From Schistosoma mansoni (Eukaryota > Platyhelminthes > Trematoda > Strigeidida > Schistosomatidae): a DNA stretch of 64,000 bases. The translations under genes and the position numbers were made by a program. The stretch lies in the NCBI RefSeq assembly GCF_000237925.1, contig NC_031497.1, forward strand, positions 23,007,249-23,071,248, read 5' to 3'. The notes under the pieces were generated by a model. That model saw nothing but the letters and a program-made list of their open reading frames with translations, made no database searches and was not told where the DNA came from. Positions 46,203 to 57,849 of the stretch are shown here, piece by piece. The stretch's first letter is position 1, and each line of letters opens with the position of its first letter.

Positions 46203-46733
46203 GGGCCCCCAAATACCCTGGTATGGCCGAGAGTGGGGAAAAAACGCTCTCCCTCTCCAAATGCTCTCATATGGCCACGCGTATAAAGCCTCTGACAGGG
46301 AAGCCTTACTCACTGCCTTCTCGTGGCCACAGTGTTGTTCAGGAAATTGAGAGGACGAAAAGCGAATGTCCGTCGACTTAACCGGGTTGGTGGAATTGGA
46401 CGATCCATCTATTCAAGTTGGAAAACCCTGATTCCAAAACAATGGTGCACATGGGCTCCAGTATCCTGAAGGAACAAATGGCGTATGAATCAATCGTTGG
46501 TCACCGGCTACCATGGGACTGCATCTCTTCACGATGCTCCACTGCCTTGTGGATCAGATCTTTAGGTCGAAGGCTCCGGGTGTGGTTCCCTAAGAAAACC
46601 ACCTGCTTCAGTTTGGGCACCTGGGCAGTATCACAGCCCTCACACAAATCAAATGAGATTTGTGCGGCACATATATACTCGGTGCCTCTTTGTACCAATA
46701 TTTATGTGTTAAAATCATAAATAATAATAACAT
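46203..46733 (+). repeat. (AAAT)n-tailed retroposon, family F
   Basis: Sense copy from ccccaaataccctggta to tttatgtgttaaaat. The 100-codon frame at 46418-46720 recurs in other copies' shadow frames and carries no domain, so I treat it as repeat. Confidence 0.8.
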
Positions 46734-46774
46734 AAAATGCACCTTGCTTATAATTCACTCTTAGCCATTAGTAA

Positions 46775-46842
46775 TTATTGTGTTGAAGAATGCTAGTCGA
46801 CAGCCTATGCTCCATTGGGGGGGGGTAACAGGTGTAAGTAAT
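46775..46842 (+). mobile_element. RTE LINE terminal scrap
   Basis: Encodes the last RTE residues (RQPMLHW) and ends at gtaacaggtgtaagtaa, as at 39655. Confidence 0.5.
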
Positions 46843-47242
46843 TATGTTGCAATGGAATTTAAGCGTTCAATGTATAAAAAACAAAAAATCAATATCAAGT
46901 TTTTATCTTTTTCATTAAAAAAAAATACAAACACGCACAAACACCCCTCCAAAAAAAACTTAAAAAATCTATTTCATATTGAGTTCATGAAGACATTCTT
47001 TTATTTTAGAAAATAATTTTAAAAAAATTAATCTTCAATTATTAAGAAGGTAAAGTAAATAGAAAATAATAGAAATGTACAATAATGAAATAATATATTA
47101 TTTGCATAGTTACTAACAACATAATTGTATTCTGAGTTTCTTTTTTTTTGGTTATCCTGGGAAAAATAAATCTACTCACAATGAGAACTAGTCATTTGCA
47201 CTCATTTACTGAATCACTTCATTTATAATACAAGAAAATAAC
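46843..47242. other. No gene seen
   Basis: A-rich low-complexity sequence without features. Confidence 0.4.
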
Positions 47243-47253
47243 AAATAATATCA

Positions 47254-47631
47254 GAAGGGGTTTTGTGGAGAATTCACTATTTTTCATAGTTGAAATCATG
47301 AGTCAATTGAAGCTAGACCACCATCGAAAACCTGGAATCACTGCTTGACGACCGTTTCATCCTATTATGGGACTCCTCAACAGTGCGCATCCACGATCCC
47401 GCACTCGTGAAATTCGAACCCAGAACCTACCAGTCTCGCACCAGAGCACTTAACCGATAGACCACTGAGCTGGCTGGTATCCAACGTTGTTAATGTCTAA
47501 CTTCAACCAATCTGCGAAGTTTGAGCAACCGCACTGCTGAGGAGTCCCATGATACGACGAAACGGCCATCCAGTGCTTCCAGGTTTTCCATGGTGGTCTA
47601 GCTTCAATTGACTCATGATTTCAACTATGAG
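47254..47631. repeat. Compound family H element with 11-bp target duplication
   Basis: Flanked by AAATAATATCA (47243-47253, 47632-47642). An antisense unit (tail, hammerhead with AAG insertion, tRNA head, part of the 5' body) changes at about 47529 to a sense hammerhead (triplet AUC) and tail. Total length 378 bp, equal to one full unit although it is built of two opposed parts. Confidence 0.85.
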
Positions 47632-47642
47632 AAATAATATCA

Positions 47643-48088
47643 CATAAATATATACATCTTTGTAGAGAATTTCATCCATAGAAATACACCAGAATTTAGA
47701 AAACATAGGGAACTATTAAATTACTTAGTAACAATACCTACATACATATCTACCAGTAAAAAGAAACAATACAAGAACATTGAAATAATGTAAGACATAG
47801 ATAGAAAAGTTTACAATTCCATGTATCCATAGCAATATATATGCATGCATATATGTATATACATGTGCATAAATTGAAACAATATACAGAATATTCTATG
47901 TTTCCCATATTTTCATAATTTTTCTTTGGAAACAAAGTTCTTATGCAAGAAACAAGAAAGTAAAGGTAAATAATAAGTAAGAAGAAACAGTAGGAAACAA
48001 CAATTTAAAATTTACTAAGAAAAAGAATAATGAATGAGCTTTTTCCATTCTAATAAAGTAATTTTGTGAGAGAAAAAAAAAACTTTCG
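47643..48088. other. 3' flank of MGAT1, no other gene
   Basis: AT-rich. Presumably contains the MGAT1 3' untranslated region on the minus strand. I did not find a clear AATAAA close to the stop. Confidence 0.4.
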
Positions 48089-51000
48089 CTATACCCATGA
48101 TTCATTATAACCTGACCAATTGGAAGGTGGGGCAATATATAAACGATGACCATTTACAAACACTGGTACCACACCCATATAGGCATTACGACTTACACCA
48201 CATTTGAAATCAAGCATAATTCCTAAAGGTTTTGCAATTTCTTCAAATTCTTTACGAGTTTTATAGGTTATTCGAATAGATTTTGAATTGTATGGTATTG
48301 ATCTGCGATTATTCATGTAGTCCTTAAAACTCATTTCCATTGAATCTTCATAAACTAGTTGTTTGAATTGATTACGATAAACATCTTCTCTCAAATATGA
48401 TAAATCTAGTTGGTGAAAATTGACTTTAGCACTGCTCAATTTAATAAATTTTAAATGACTATCAAAATATTGACCTTGAGATATACCTACTCGTCCAAAT
48501 GTTATTGAACGACTAATTTCTGGTCGAATACAAGCTCGACTTTTACGTACATAAGATTTACGCATATATTCATCCCAGTATATATCGGGCCATCCTTCAC
48601 GAATTTCTAGCCAAAATTTTCTCAATAACATCCAACCCAAACCAGGAAAGAAATCAGTTCTAATAGTGAGAAGAGTAAAATACAAACACAATAAATAAGG
48701 GAGAAAATAGAATTTAGTACATTCCCTCAATGTAATTAGTTTTTTTTTTCAGTTGGAAACTTTACATATGCTTACACTATTTACACATTTATTCGTTTCC
48801 TTTAAAAAAAATCTATTGAATAAAACGAAAACTAGATCATTTTAATGAATATATATATATACATATTTCATCATAGTAAAGCTTGGAGCATTAACAGTTT
48901 TTAACTATTACTGACCATCAGTTACACATGCCTCCAAATACCCTGATACGGCCGAGAGTGGGGAAAGTACGCTCTCCCTCTAGAAATACTCTCACATGGC
49001 CACGTGTATATAGCCTTTGTCAGGGAAGTCCTACTCACTGCCTTCTCGTGGCATTACTGTTGTTTACGAAATTGAGAGGACAAAAAGCGGATGTCCGGCG
49101 CTTTAACCGCGTCGGTGGACACGGAGAGTCCACCTAGGGGAGGAGTTGGAAAACCCTCATTCCAAACAAATGGTGAACATGGACTCCAGTATCCTGAGGG
49201 AACAAATGGCGTATGAATCAATCGTTGGTCACCGGCTACCATAGGACTGCATCTCTTCACGATGCTCCACTGCCTTGTGGATCAGATCTTTAGGTCAAAG
49301 GCTCCGAGTGTACGACGCATATGTATCTGATGCCCCTTTGTACCGATATTTATGTATTTAAATAAATAGATAAATAAATCAGTTACACATAACGTCCATT
49401 ACACTTCATTATTATTTCGAATAAAAGAAACTAACACATCACAAGTCAGTCTCTTTGCAACCTAATCCTATGCTAGTGAGTATAATAATATAAACTTCAC
49501 TTGACTATTAAGAAAAGTGTCACATAAGTTACATATGACTGGTTTCAAACGATCTGTTTAATGCATAAATAAAATAGTTTCTCTAGTCGATAATAAAATA
49601 CACTATTTCAAATAAAAGATTTGTAATTTACAGTCAGTCAAAACGTAAAACTTCGTTCGTACGTACATCAGTTCGAGTTGACATACCACATTAGCACAGA
49701 GATGCAGTTTGGTATGTTGCATTTAGAAAATGAAGAATGGCTTTCTAATCATATTTCATTTCTTAAAGCACTGACTTGTTTGTTACAACAGAATAATTTT
49801 TCCATAACTTAAAAATGCATGAATCTAGGGACCAAAGTGGTTAGCTAAATCGTTCGCATAGTTGTATCTGCCCTAGATTTGTTATCGACCTTATTATAGC
49901 TGTGTAATACAATGATCTCTTCTAACATTTGTCAGATAATCTTTTCCCATAATGTGGTGATTATAAGACATGGTACTCAGTTCAATTGTGTGTACTCAAG
50001 TAAATTAAAGCTGCCGATGTCAGATAACATGCGAAACATGTATAAGTTCAACAGCTGGAATTTAATTTAAAACTAGAAGGTTCTTCCCCGACCGTTGCTA
50101 CTACCTTGACGTGGTGGTCGGGCTTGTCTATCGTGATGAACCAATCGAGCTATACTGGCTGGAACAATCGTTCCTCAAGGTCCTACCATGCCAGGCAGGA
50201 GGGTTGAAGAGCGGTAAGACTAAAAGCAGCAAACCCAAGGTCCGAAGGCGAAGTCGTACTGCTGACTGTACAGAGGTGTGACAGCAGTAAGGTGTTTCCT
50301 TCAGACAACCAGCATAACAGCGGTGCTGCCTTCCCACAAGGAGGGGTGGGGTTAGAAAAGGTCGACCCTAAAAATGAACATCTCGCCTTATCCCACGGAT
50401 ATCCGTTCCGGCGGTAAGGTCCCAACAAGTACGGAGCTAACACAAAAACTACCCACAAAAAGGTCGTGTGTGACCGGCCTCAAGTAGCTGTCCCTTGGGC
50501 ACTGCGGTCACGCTCTCAGGTCATTAAGACCACTTCTAACCCAATTTCCTTTTCAGGTCCCTCAAGAAATACCCTTCCACGGTGTGGGCAGCCGGAAAGT
50601 GATATTTGTCCTCATACCCCTAACAGCACCCAAGACCACCGAGAAGGTTCTTCAGGATAACTTTATACTTTAACGGGTAAGTTTCTTGTTAAAACTACAA
50701 CGAATACTACTTAGTTTTCCTCAACAAAATACCTAAATAAAGGAGAAACAGTGTAAAAAATTACCGTGATTGGTCAATGAGTAACGACCAATGTCATATT
50801 TTCTGATTCTTTAATCCTCATCAAATCCTATCGATTAAGTGGCAATGTAACCACTAGTCTAAGTGATTTACTCTTTCACAAATTATGTTTCAATATGAGG
50901 TGATTTGAGGTTTTCTTATGGCTACCTCCGATCAGCTTACATTAAATTTAATTTCTAAATGTGAATGAACTGGCCTAGGAAAGTGAAACAACAGAAGGGA

Positions 51001-52013
51001 TTCACTTATTCGACAAAACTTTAGTAGACTGTGTTACTACAAGTTAGTAGTAAAGAAAATAGGGATTTGGGGTTTGTATAAACCCCAATTTAATTTGAAC
51101 TTATCGTTAGGATGTATGTTATGAATAACATACACAGTATGATTAGATGATTCTTATGTACAGAGATAGACAGTAAACGACGGTAGTAAATGTACTAACC
51201 AAAGTAGTTAGATCATTTTTTCATCAACAGGTTGCATATGATCTTTCACTGAAGAATCAGGACCCAAATCTATACCCATGAATTGTTAAACAAAAAGAGT
51301 TTATTATAATAGTTCTCATACAAGATCGCTTATTTCTTACAATATCCCATGAGTTTCGATTTCTGTAAACTGGATCCATTTAACACTATATGCTGAACAT
51401 ATTACCGCATTTTTCAAATGTTATTTTAAATAAAAACTAAATGTTTTTGGTATTGTTTATATAGAATACACAAAAATAAACAATAATAATAGCCACTAAC
51501 CTGTATAATAATTCGGGACGTGTAATATCGATTAACTGAAGTCGTCCATTGTCATTAAAGGCAGATGCACAGAAAAGTGTATTATCCTGAGTTAAAAGAT
51601 TGTATGCACCAACAAAATAACTTAAAAAATCTGGAGCCAAATCCAGATCATCTTCTACGATTATTACAGTCGAGTAGTTATATACCATAAAAATTTGATC
51701 TAAAGCCCATTTATAATGATGGCTAACATGTCTGTAACCTTCAAATACTTTAGAAGTAGAGCTTTGAACTATAAATGGAATGAAGGGAAATCAAGAAACA
51801 GAATAATTAAGGTATTCAACAAACCGAATGATGATAAGATTGTGCAAAGATTATCAACAAACAAGTTTGGCTTCTGATTAATCGAACAACCAGTTTAAGC
51901 TAAACAAGACACAGCAATATTTTTAAACGACGTTTGGAAACATGTGCCGGATAAAGGAAGTTTATTACAAGTTAAAAGTTTTACAGACTAGCACAGTACA
52001 GCCTCGTCTGCCA

Positions 52014-52063
<50 letters not shown>

Positions 52064-55000
52064 CTTAACTGTTTATTACGTTACACAATATAGATACTAA
52101 CGACTCACCTAAAAACCTATTTAAAAATAGTGTTAAGATCTCTCTTAATACGTTTAAGCTATTCTTATCGCTTGATATTCTTCGAACACTTTACCTCACT
52201 CGATTAGTCCCCAAATCAGAACACCGTTAAACATGAACTAAGTTATATTCCAAATAAACAAAGTTGAATGGAAGTAAGTATCACAGTACGAAAACTGTTA
52301 CATTTTATAAACAAGAATATTGTGAGGTCTTATTCATCTATCTTGTACCACTGACTGGCTAGAAATAGGCCAACCAGCGTGCTCCAATGTCATCCTGAGT
52401 CAAGTATGCATTAATCCAATCTATGACCTGCTTACACACAGACGATCAACATAAATCTTTTTTAATCAACATCACAGTAGTCAAGAAAATAACACAATGA
52501 ACAGTCTTATTCGCAATTAAGAAGCACAATTTGATTAACATATAACATGAAGATATATAGCGCTATTCAGCTCCCAATTTTGAAAAAAATTAGTTGGAGT
52601 TCCCAAAAACTTCACAGTACAGTAAATAACTCAATGAAAGGCTTAATCCATCAGGATTGGCTAGAAGGAAATTATGGGTAGGAACCTATACACAAGATGA
52701 GGTAGGACCTCATAGAAGCATGTCGATTTGAGGTATCATACTTCACAAATGGATGAAGAAAGAAAATTGATATCAACTAAAATATATCAAAATAAATATG
52801 AATGAAGAAAGAGGAACTAAATGGTTTTGCGCTGTTGTTATTGATTTACAGTCATATTACCTAGAATTATAAGCCACTGATTTAAATCATCTCTTGGATC
52901 TCAACCTAGAAGCAACTAAGAACAATGGTCATGTTGTCCTGTCAGAATTATACGTTAACGAGAACAGAGAACAGGTGAAAATTAAGCGAATTCCGGAACC
53001 AGTTGTGGATGCATCAACCAAATATTAATCGTCCAATAAGTATTGGAATATAGATATACTTAGCGTCTTATTGTATTTGTATTCTCCGACCTAAAGGATA
53101 CCTTCGACTTAATCAATCGAGAGACCTTGAACCCAAGTCCATCCTTAAAAGATCCACTAAAGAAGTAGACCAACTTAATGAAGGCTCTTTACTCGAATAC
53201 ACTTGGTCGGGTCAGATAACGATGAAATATTACGAGTAAATAGATAATACATTGTAAATTTAAAACTTTTACCTGGATTAGTTAACGGAGTTTTTGGTTT
53301 TATGACCGTAATCCTATTCTGATACGAATGTAAAACTTTCTCAGTAGCATCGTCATCACAAGCGTGTGAAACGAAAATAGGAAATTCAAAATTGTTTTGC
53401 TTCAGCATTTCGTGTTTTAACTGTAATAGTTTATCAATAGGACGACTAGCAGTGGGACGATTACAAGCTATCACTAAAACTGGAATAGTAACTTTATCAG
53501 GTGGAAAGTTTGCCTTCTTCAGTTTTGAATGAAGTTTCATTTGCAACGTTATCTGTAGTTTTTAATAAAAAGACAATACAAATCATTACATGCAAAAGAC
53601 GATTAAAATAATAATGTAAACCCAGTTTATTTCTCGAAGAAACGAATACGTCTAAAACACTATTATTGTTTGAACAAGTATATAAACCTTCTTTCACTAT
53701 CTGGGCTGTGATTCTTTGTGAAACTTTTATTGCCGTTTAGGTAAAACCCTCAGCACTTAGTTCATGCACAAGCAAGCCGTTCAATTATTCAATAGGTGCT
53801 AAATACACCTGTTTTTATGACTTTGTCTATGGATGGTTATCTCTGGAGTGGTAAAGTTTTGGAAAACTCAATGATCTGTGGTTTACAAAATTTTTCCAAT
53901 CCAATGAACAGATTTACAGACTGTCTTCTGTTTATCTAAAGTAAAATGGCCATCCTGGTAAATTCATTAAAAATTGTCTAGCAAGTGAACACAGCGCACA
54001 AAATCATCCCCATAAACTAGAAAACAAATTGTCCTATAACATGGTATTAACATTTCAAAAGTCACCAAAAGGACTTTCAAGCCCTTCGGAATAAAAATAG
54101 CTAACGAACCAACAGAATTTGATTATCCCACTTTATACAGACTGAAAGACTAAGTCAGTCAGTCCCTGAAAGACAAAACGGAAAGAAAATAAATGACATG
54201 TCGACAAATAGATCCCATTAAATGCAACACGTATTAGTTTGGATAAAGTGGGCAACTCTTTCATATACTCGTACAATAACACAAACTGGCACTAATGCTA
54301 CATTATATATCATCACTTATATACGTGCACAGAGACAACCAAGGGCACGAATTTGTTTTGAAAAACACCAAATTCTAAATCGACGAAATTCAAAGGAAAT
54401 TTCCGAGAGCATGGCACTCAGGTCAGCCTGCAATCGGTAGGTAAATCGAGATCTATTTGCCAACCTATTTGAAAGAGGTCAACTAATTGTTTGGCAAGGG
54501 GTCAATCGAGGAAAATAGTTAACAAGAACAAAAGGACAAATGAAGCTGGCAGAACCTTAACAAACAAGTTCATCAAAACAGAAGAATTTAGCCCTTATGA
54601 AATCACTAAGAGGTTTGATAGCACGTAAAGTAAACGCTGATGAAGTTGTCGAGAACAGTGAGAGGTTGTAGAAAAACCACTTGGCACAGAGAATACAACA
54701 AGCTGAAGACTATCAATCTGAGACACAAAACTTCATTTCAGAAACATATAAGAGTAGAGTTATGGACTGGATATTTCCATAATAAGTTAATGAAATATGA
54801 CAACTATCCTTAGTTATTGCTTGAATGAGAAATGGTTATAAGAATAAAAGATACTATGCAGGAATTATACTAAACGGGTTTACATTGACACAAAGTTTGC
54901 TGTGGGCTCTCGACAGATTGAACCTGTAGTGTTATACGAGCATCAATTACAGGATGCCAAGTAATTCCGATTTTCAGCGATTGATTACTGAATTAGAACG

Positions 55001-56692
55001 AATATTATGTTTATCTAGTTCATGGTCCTGATCGCACTCTGTCGGTTAAGTTCCAATATGGTCATAAGTCTAATTGACTCAATATCGCATGCACCATCTA
55101 CATGTCACGACTTGAGTAGCCTACTGGCAACGTCCCTGACTGTTACCCTGAGAGATGAGGGTTAAAATCACATGGCAAACATCAGTTATCACAAGCCTGA
55201 AAATACACTTTGCTGACGAGTGAGAAATAGCATGAAACCTAAGCTCAGGGCTTCCTTTTAACTGACTTCACCCATCTAACGATTAATTTTGCTATGGTGA
55301 AAGACAGAATGGTATAAACTGATCTCGACCAATTTCACTTCAGTCTAAAACCAATGATTAATTTGTTGCGAATTTTTATTCTTTTCAATTCAATAACTGT
55401 AAAGTATGAGAAAAAAATTCTCAATATGTTCAAAGTAATTACTCTTCTCAATCATGTATTCTGTCTCATCTTTTATTTCTTCATAATATCGTTACAGCAT
55501 TTAAATTCCTTCGTTGTTCCTTAATGTCAATGTTTCTTTTGTAGTATCATTACTTTACTAAGAATATGGTGTGCAAACGAACATTAAAATAGTATATTTC
55601 ATGAGAAATGGTTACTAATATCAATAACGATACGAAACTCTCGAAAATGATTTCTTTTTCAACAGAGAATGGCTTTGCAAATGGTGACAATTCTCAGTTA
55701 TACAAAAACATAGAATTTTAAAGTTCATTCAATTTTTTTATTATAAAAATTACTAGTCACATCAGTTTTGTTGAATACTCTAGGAGCTTGAATACTATTC
55801 AGAGTAATATTTAAAACAAACCGATATTTCAAAACCAATGGCTTTTATAGATTGTCCACCACCAATGTTTGCGACCAAAACAAAATACATGTTACGCAGT
55901 TAAAACGTACAACAAGCTGTTGAACATCTGTTAGAGGAAAACAACAACCCACGGTGTGTTAGAGCTCTACAGAAGTCTCTATTAGTTTTTTATTTTATGT
56001 AAGACAGTTTTCAAACTTTATTTATTTATTTCAAAACATAAACATTGATACAGGGAGGTACCGAATAGATATGCGCCACATAAATCACTTGATATACACG
56101 TGGCCATGTGAGAGCATTTCAAGAGAGAGAGCTGACTCTCTCTACTCTCGGCCGTACCATAGCATTTGGAGGCGTTTCCAAGCTAAAGCTAAAGCTACAT
56201 TTATTGGTCACTTTGATACATTAAGTTAACTTTAAATAAAAAGTCGAGGGCTGTATCAAATCAATTACCACTATCTTATTGCTTCGTTGTAGCCTATGAT
56301 TATACGTTGAAATAGAACACAAGACATTCAAGCTTCATGACAGAAATATTACTGATGAGCAACCAAAACCCGACAGTCTGGATTTCGCAATTTCAGTTTA
56401 TTTCAGAATCAAAATGTGTTTGGTGCTTCTCGGTTAACATAATGACGACAAATACCAGCTGAAATAGGGGTTTTTAACTTACATGGTCGTCTAAAGAATT
56501 TGATAATTGTTGAAGAGTACTGATCAACTTAGACATATGTGTACTCTCAGACTCATAGAAAGTAGCGAAACGGAAAACGAGGTATATACATAGTACAGTG
56601 GCGATTAATTCCACCATAACCGATCTAAATAATCGATTCCATGACCAAACCGCAAAGTGGTACGTCTGATTTAGAAACTCGTTACATTTCAT
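48089..56692 (-). CDS. MGAT1: Alpha-1,3-mannosyl-glycoprotein 2-beta-N-acetylglucosaminyltransferase (GnT-I)
   Basis: Golgi type II membrane enzyme that adds GlcNAc from UDP-GlcNAc to Man5GlcNAc2, opening hybrid and complex N-glycan synthesis. Four coding exons (minus strand): 56692-56483, 53552-53273, 51768-51501, 48659-48089. All introns are GT-AG and phases agree; total 1329 nt, 442 residues (human about 445). Residues about 23-43 are the membrane anchor, then a short stem; the catalytic domain starts near TIPVLVIACNRP (92-103). The metal/UDP-binding EDD motif is E202-D204 in IIVEDDLDLAPDF, followed by ASAFNDNGRL and TRPELLYRTDFFPGLGW. D282 in YWDEYM aligns with the proposed catalytic base D291 of mammals. 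RACIRPEISRSITFGRVGIS and the end APPSNWSGYNESWV are also family hallmarks. The first ATG follows an in-frame TGA upstream. No damage seen. Introns of 2930, 1504 and 2841 bp hold retroposons. Confidence 0.96.
48930..49377 (+). repeat. Family F retroposon with 13-bp target duplication
   Basis: 448 bp from gcctccaaataccctgatac to an AAATAAATAGATAAAT tail, flanked by the exact repeat ATCAGTTACACAT (48917-48929, 49378-49390). It lies in intron 3 of MGAT1, sense to plus. It shows that family F inserts by target-primed reverse transcription. Confidence 0.85.
49391..50074. other. MGAT1 intron 3 sequence, no other feature
   Basis: AT-rich intronic sequence. A short stretch at about 50020-50055 (gatgtcagataacatgcgaaac) resembles Penelope 3' sequence. 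Confidence 0.35.
50087..50641 (+). repeat. GC-richer retroposon, probable LINE 5' region
   Basis: 555 bp, markedly richer in GC than its surroundings, flanked by AGAAGGTTCTTC (50075-50086, 50642-50653). It begins with cccgaccgttgctactacct and contains ccaggcaggagggttgaaga, reminiscent of 5' untranslated regions of trematode RTE LINEs. Overlapping 64-91 codon frames have no recognised domain. It sits in MGAT1 intron 3. Family assignment is uncertain. Confidence 0.45.
52015..52062. repeat. (TA)n microsatellite
   Basis: About 24 TA units in MGAT1 intron 2. Confidence 0.9.
52190..52440. mobile_element. LTR-like repeat, family C
   Basis: Homologous to 3330-3570 (caaatcagaacaccgtt; ggccaaccagcgtgctcc; tgcattaatccaatctatga). 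Boundaries unclear. MGAT1 intron 2. Confidence 0.35.
53553..55114. other. MGAT1 intron 1 sequence, no other feature
   Basis: No supported gene. The 72-codon plus frame at 54222-54440 has no recognisable domain. Confidence 0.4.
55115..55360 (+). repeat. Hammerhead SINE (family G), partial
   Basis: Sense. gagggttaaaatcacatgg (worn B box), then tttgCTGACGAG, a weak stem II, CATGAAACC, taagctcagggcttcc. CUGANGA and GAAA are present, but the cleavage triplet is not GUH (reads CUC). MGAT1 intron 1. Confidence 0.55.
56018..56171 (-). repeat. Family F retroposon, internally deleted
   Basis: The tail (left) and head (right, ctcggccgtaccatagcatt) are joined with most of the middle absent. MGAT1 intron 1. 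Confidence 0.7.
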
Positions 56693-57849
56693 ATTGCCGA
56701 ATCCGAGTTGAAGACCAGATCGATCGTGCAGAGGAGAAGCACTATTGCATCAAATTTGCGTTCTTGTTAGCGAGAAAATCCCAGTTACGGAAAACACCAT
56801 AAAAGCTTACGTAACTATTCACAAATATCTTTTGGATAATGCCTTCTATACGATGAGAAAACATGAAATGATTAAGGAGAGAAAAAAATGCAAGTCTATG
56901 GGAAAGCCAATGTACACAAAACATTCTATATTTCTTAAAAAAAAAGATTATCAAATATAGAATGCTGAAAAAGCCTTGATAGAAAATTGGTTTTTTTCGT
57001 AACTTTAAACAAAGCGATAAATGTAATGTTTGCATAATATGATGAGCACGTCTTATTCCTTTTTATCCAGTTATATACAAGCTAATAATTTTCACTAGTC
57101 TGATAAATTAACAAAATAAATTTGTCCAATTCTGAAGGCAAACATGGTTGCTGCCGCTTTATTTATAAATTCCAAAGCATTTAGTGAGCATGTTTTGAAT
57201 ATCTCTGGGACGTAGTTCAATTAATCCAAGCCATCACCTAAAAAAGATACATAGCTTTAACTAATACCCGAATTATTAATTTTAAATTCTTGTTATCCCA
57301 TTAGTCTCCTTTCTCTGTGCTGATATAATGCGCAGCGACACGATCCAGTGCATTTGAGCCCAATCCTATATTTTATTTCTACCTAGCAACTGGTTGTCTA
57401 TATTCCCTAGTTGATTAGAAATTAGCCTTGGATCTAACTCAGTCATGTATTTAATTGCTGAAGTCAATATTAACAATATCCGTGAAGATAATCTGACTGA
57501 AACGAGATTTGAGTGCTTGTAAAACTCATCTTTGGTACCATCTAGGGGTATGATGTGATAGCTATTTATAAAAAACTGATTTTGTTCATAGTGTGATTTA
57601 GAAAGTGAGATAACTACTAGTACACTAAACGATAAAGTTCCAGTGAACCCTGACCTTTCGAGGCTACCTGGGTTTGTTACTCAAGGAAAGGTTGTACCAA
57701 TAAATCAATAATCCTTTTCTCCTGTCATTACCAACTCAGGGTATATGGTATGTGTATGCTTGGAACGTAGTCTTCAGTTCACAGGTATACTTAATATGCA
57801 TGTTGCTAACGACAACTCAACATTTTCAGTCCAGTAGTAAGGTTTGTCA
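56693..57849. other. Upstream flank of MGAT1
   Basis: Presumed 5' untranslated and promoter region on the minus strand. No clear TATA box or CpG cluster. Frames of 71-97 codons near 56742-57035 look like AT-rich accidents. Confidence 0.35.

Noticed and set aside
46418-46720. 100-codon frame as a gene
   Set aside because: It is fully inside a family F retroposon and recurs in other copies only as broken shadow frames.
52015-52062. CRISPR or satellite array
   Set aside because: Plain (TA)n microsatellite; no spaced repeats of CRISPR type anywhere, and the sequence is eukaryotic.
56742-57035. 97-codon membrane-protein-like frame upstream of MGAT1
   Set aside because: Phe/Leu-rich because of AT-rich bases, with an equally long frame on the other strand; no conservation evidence.
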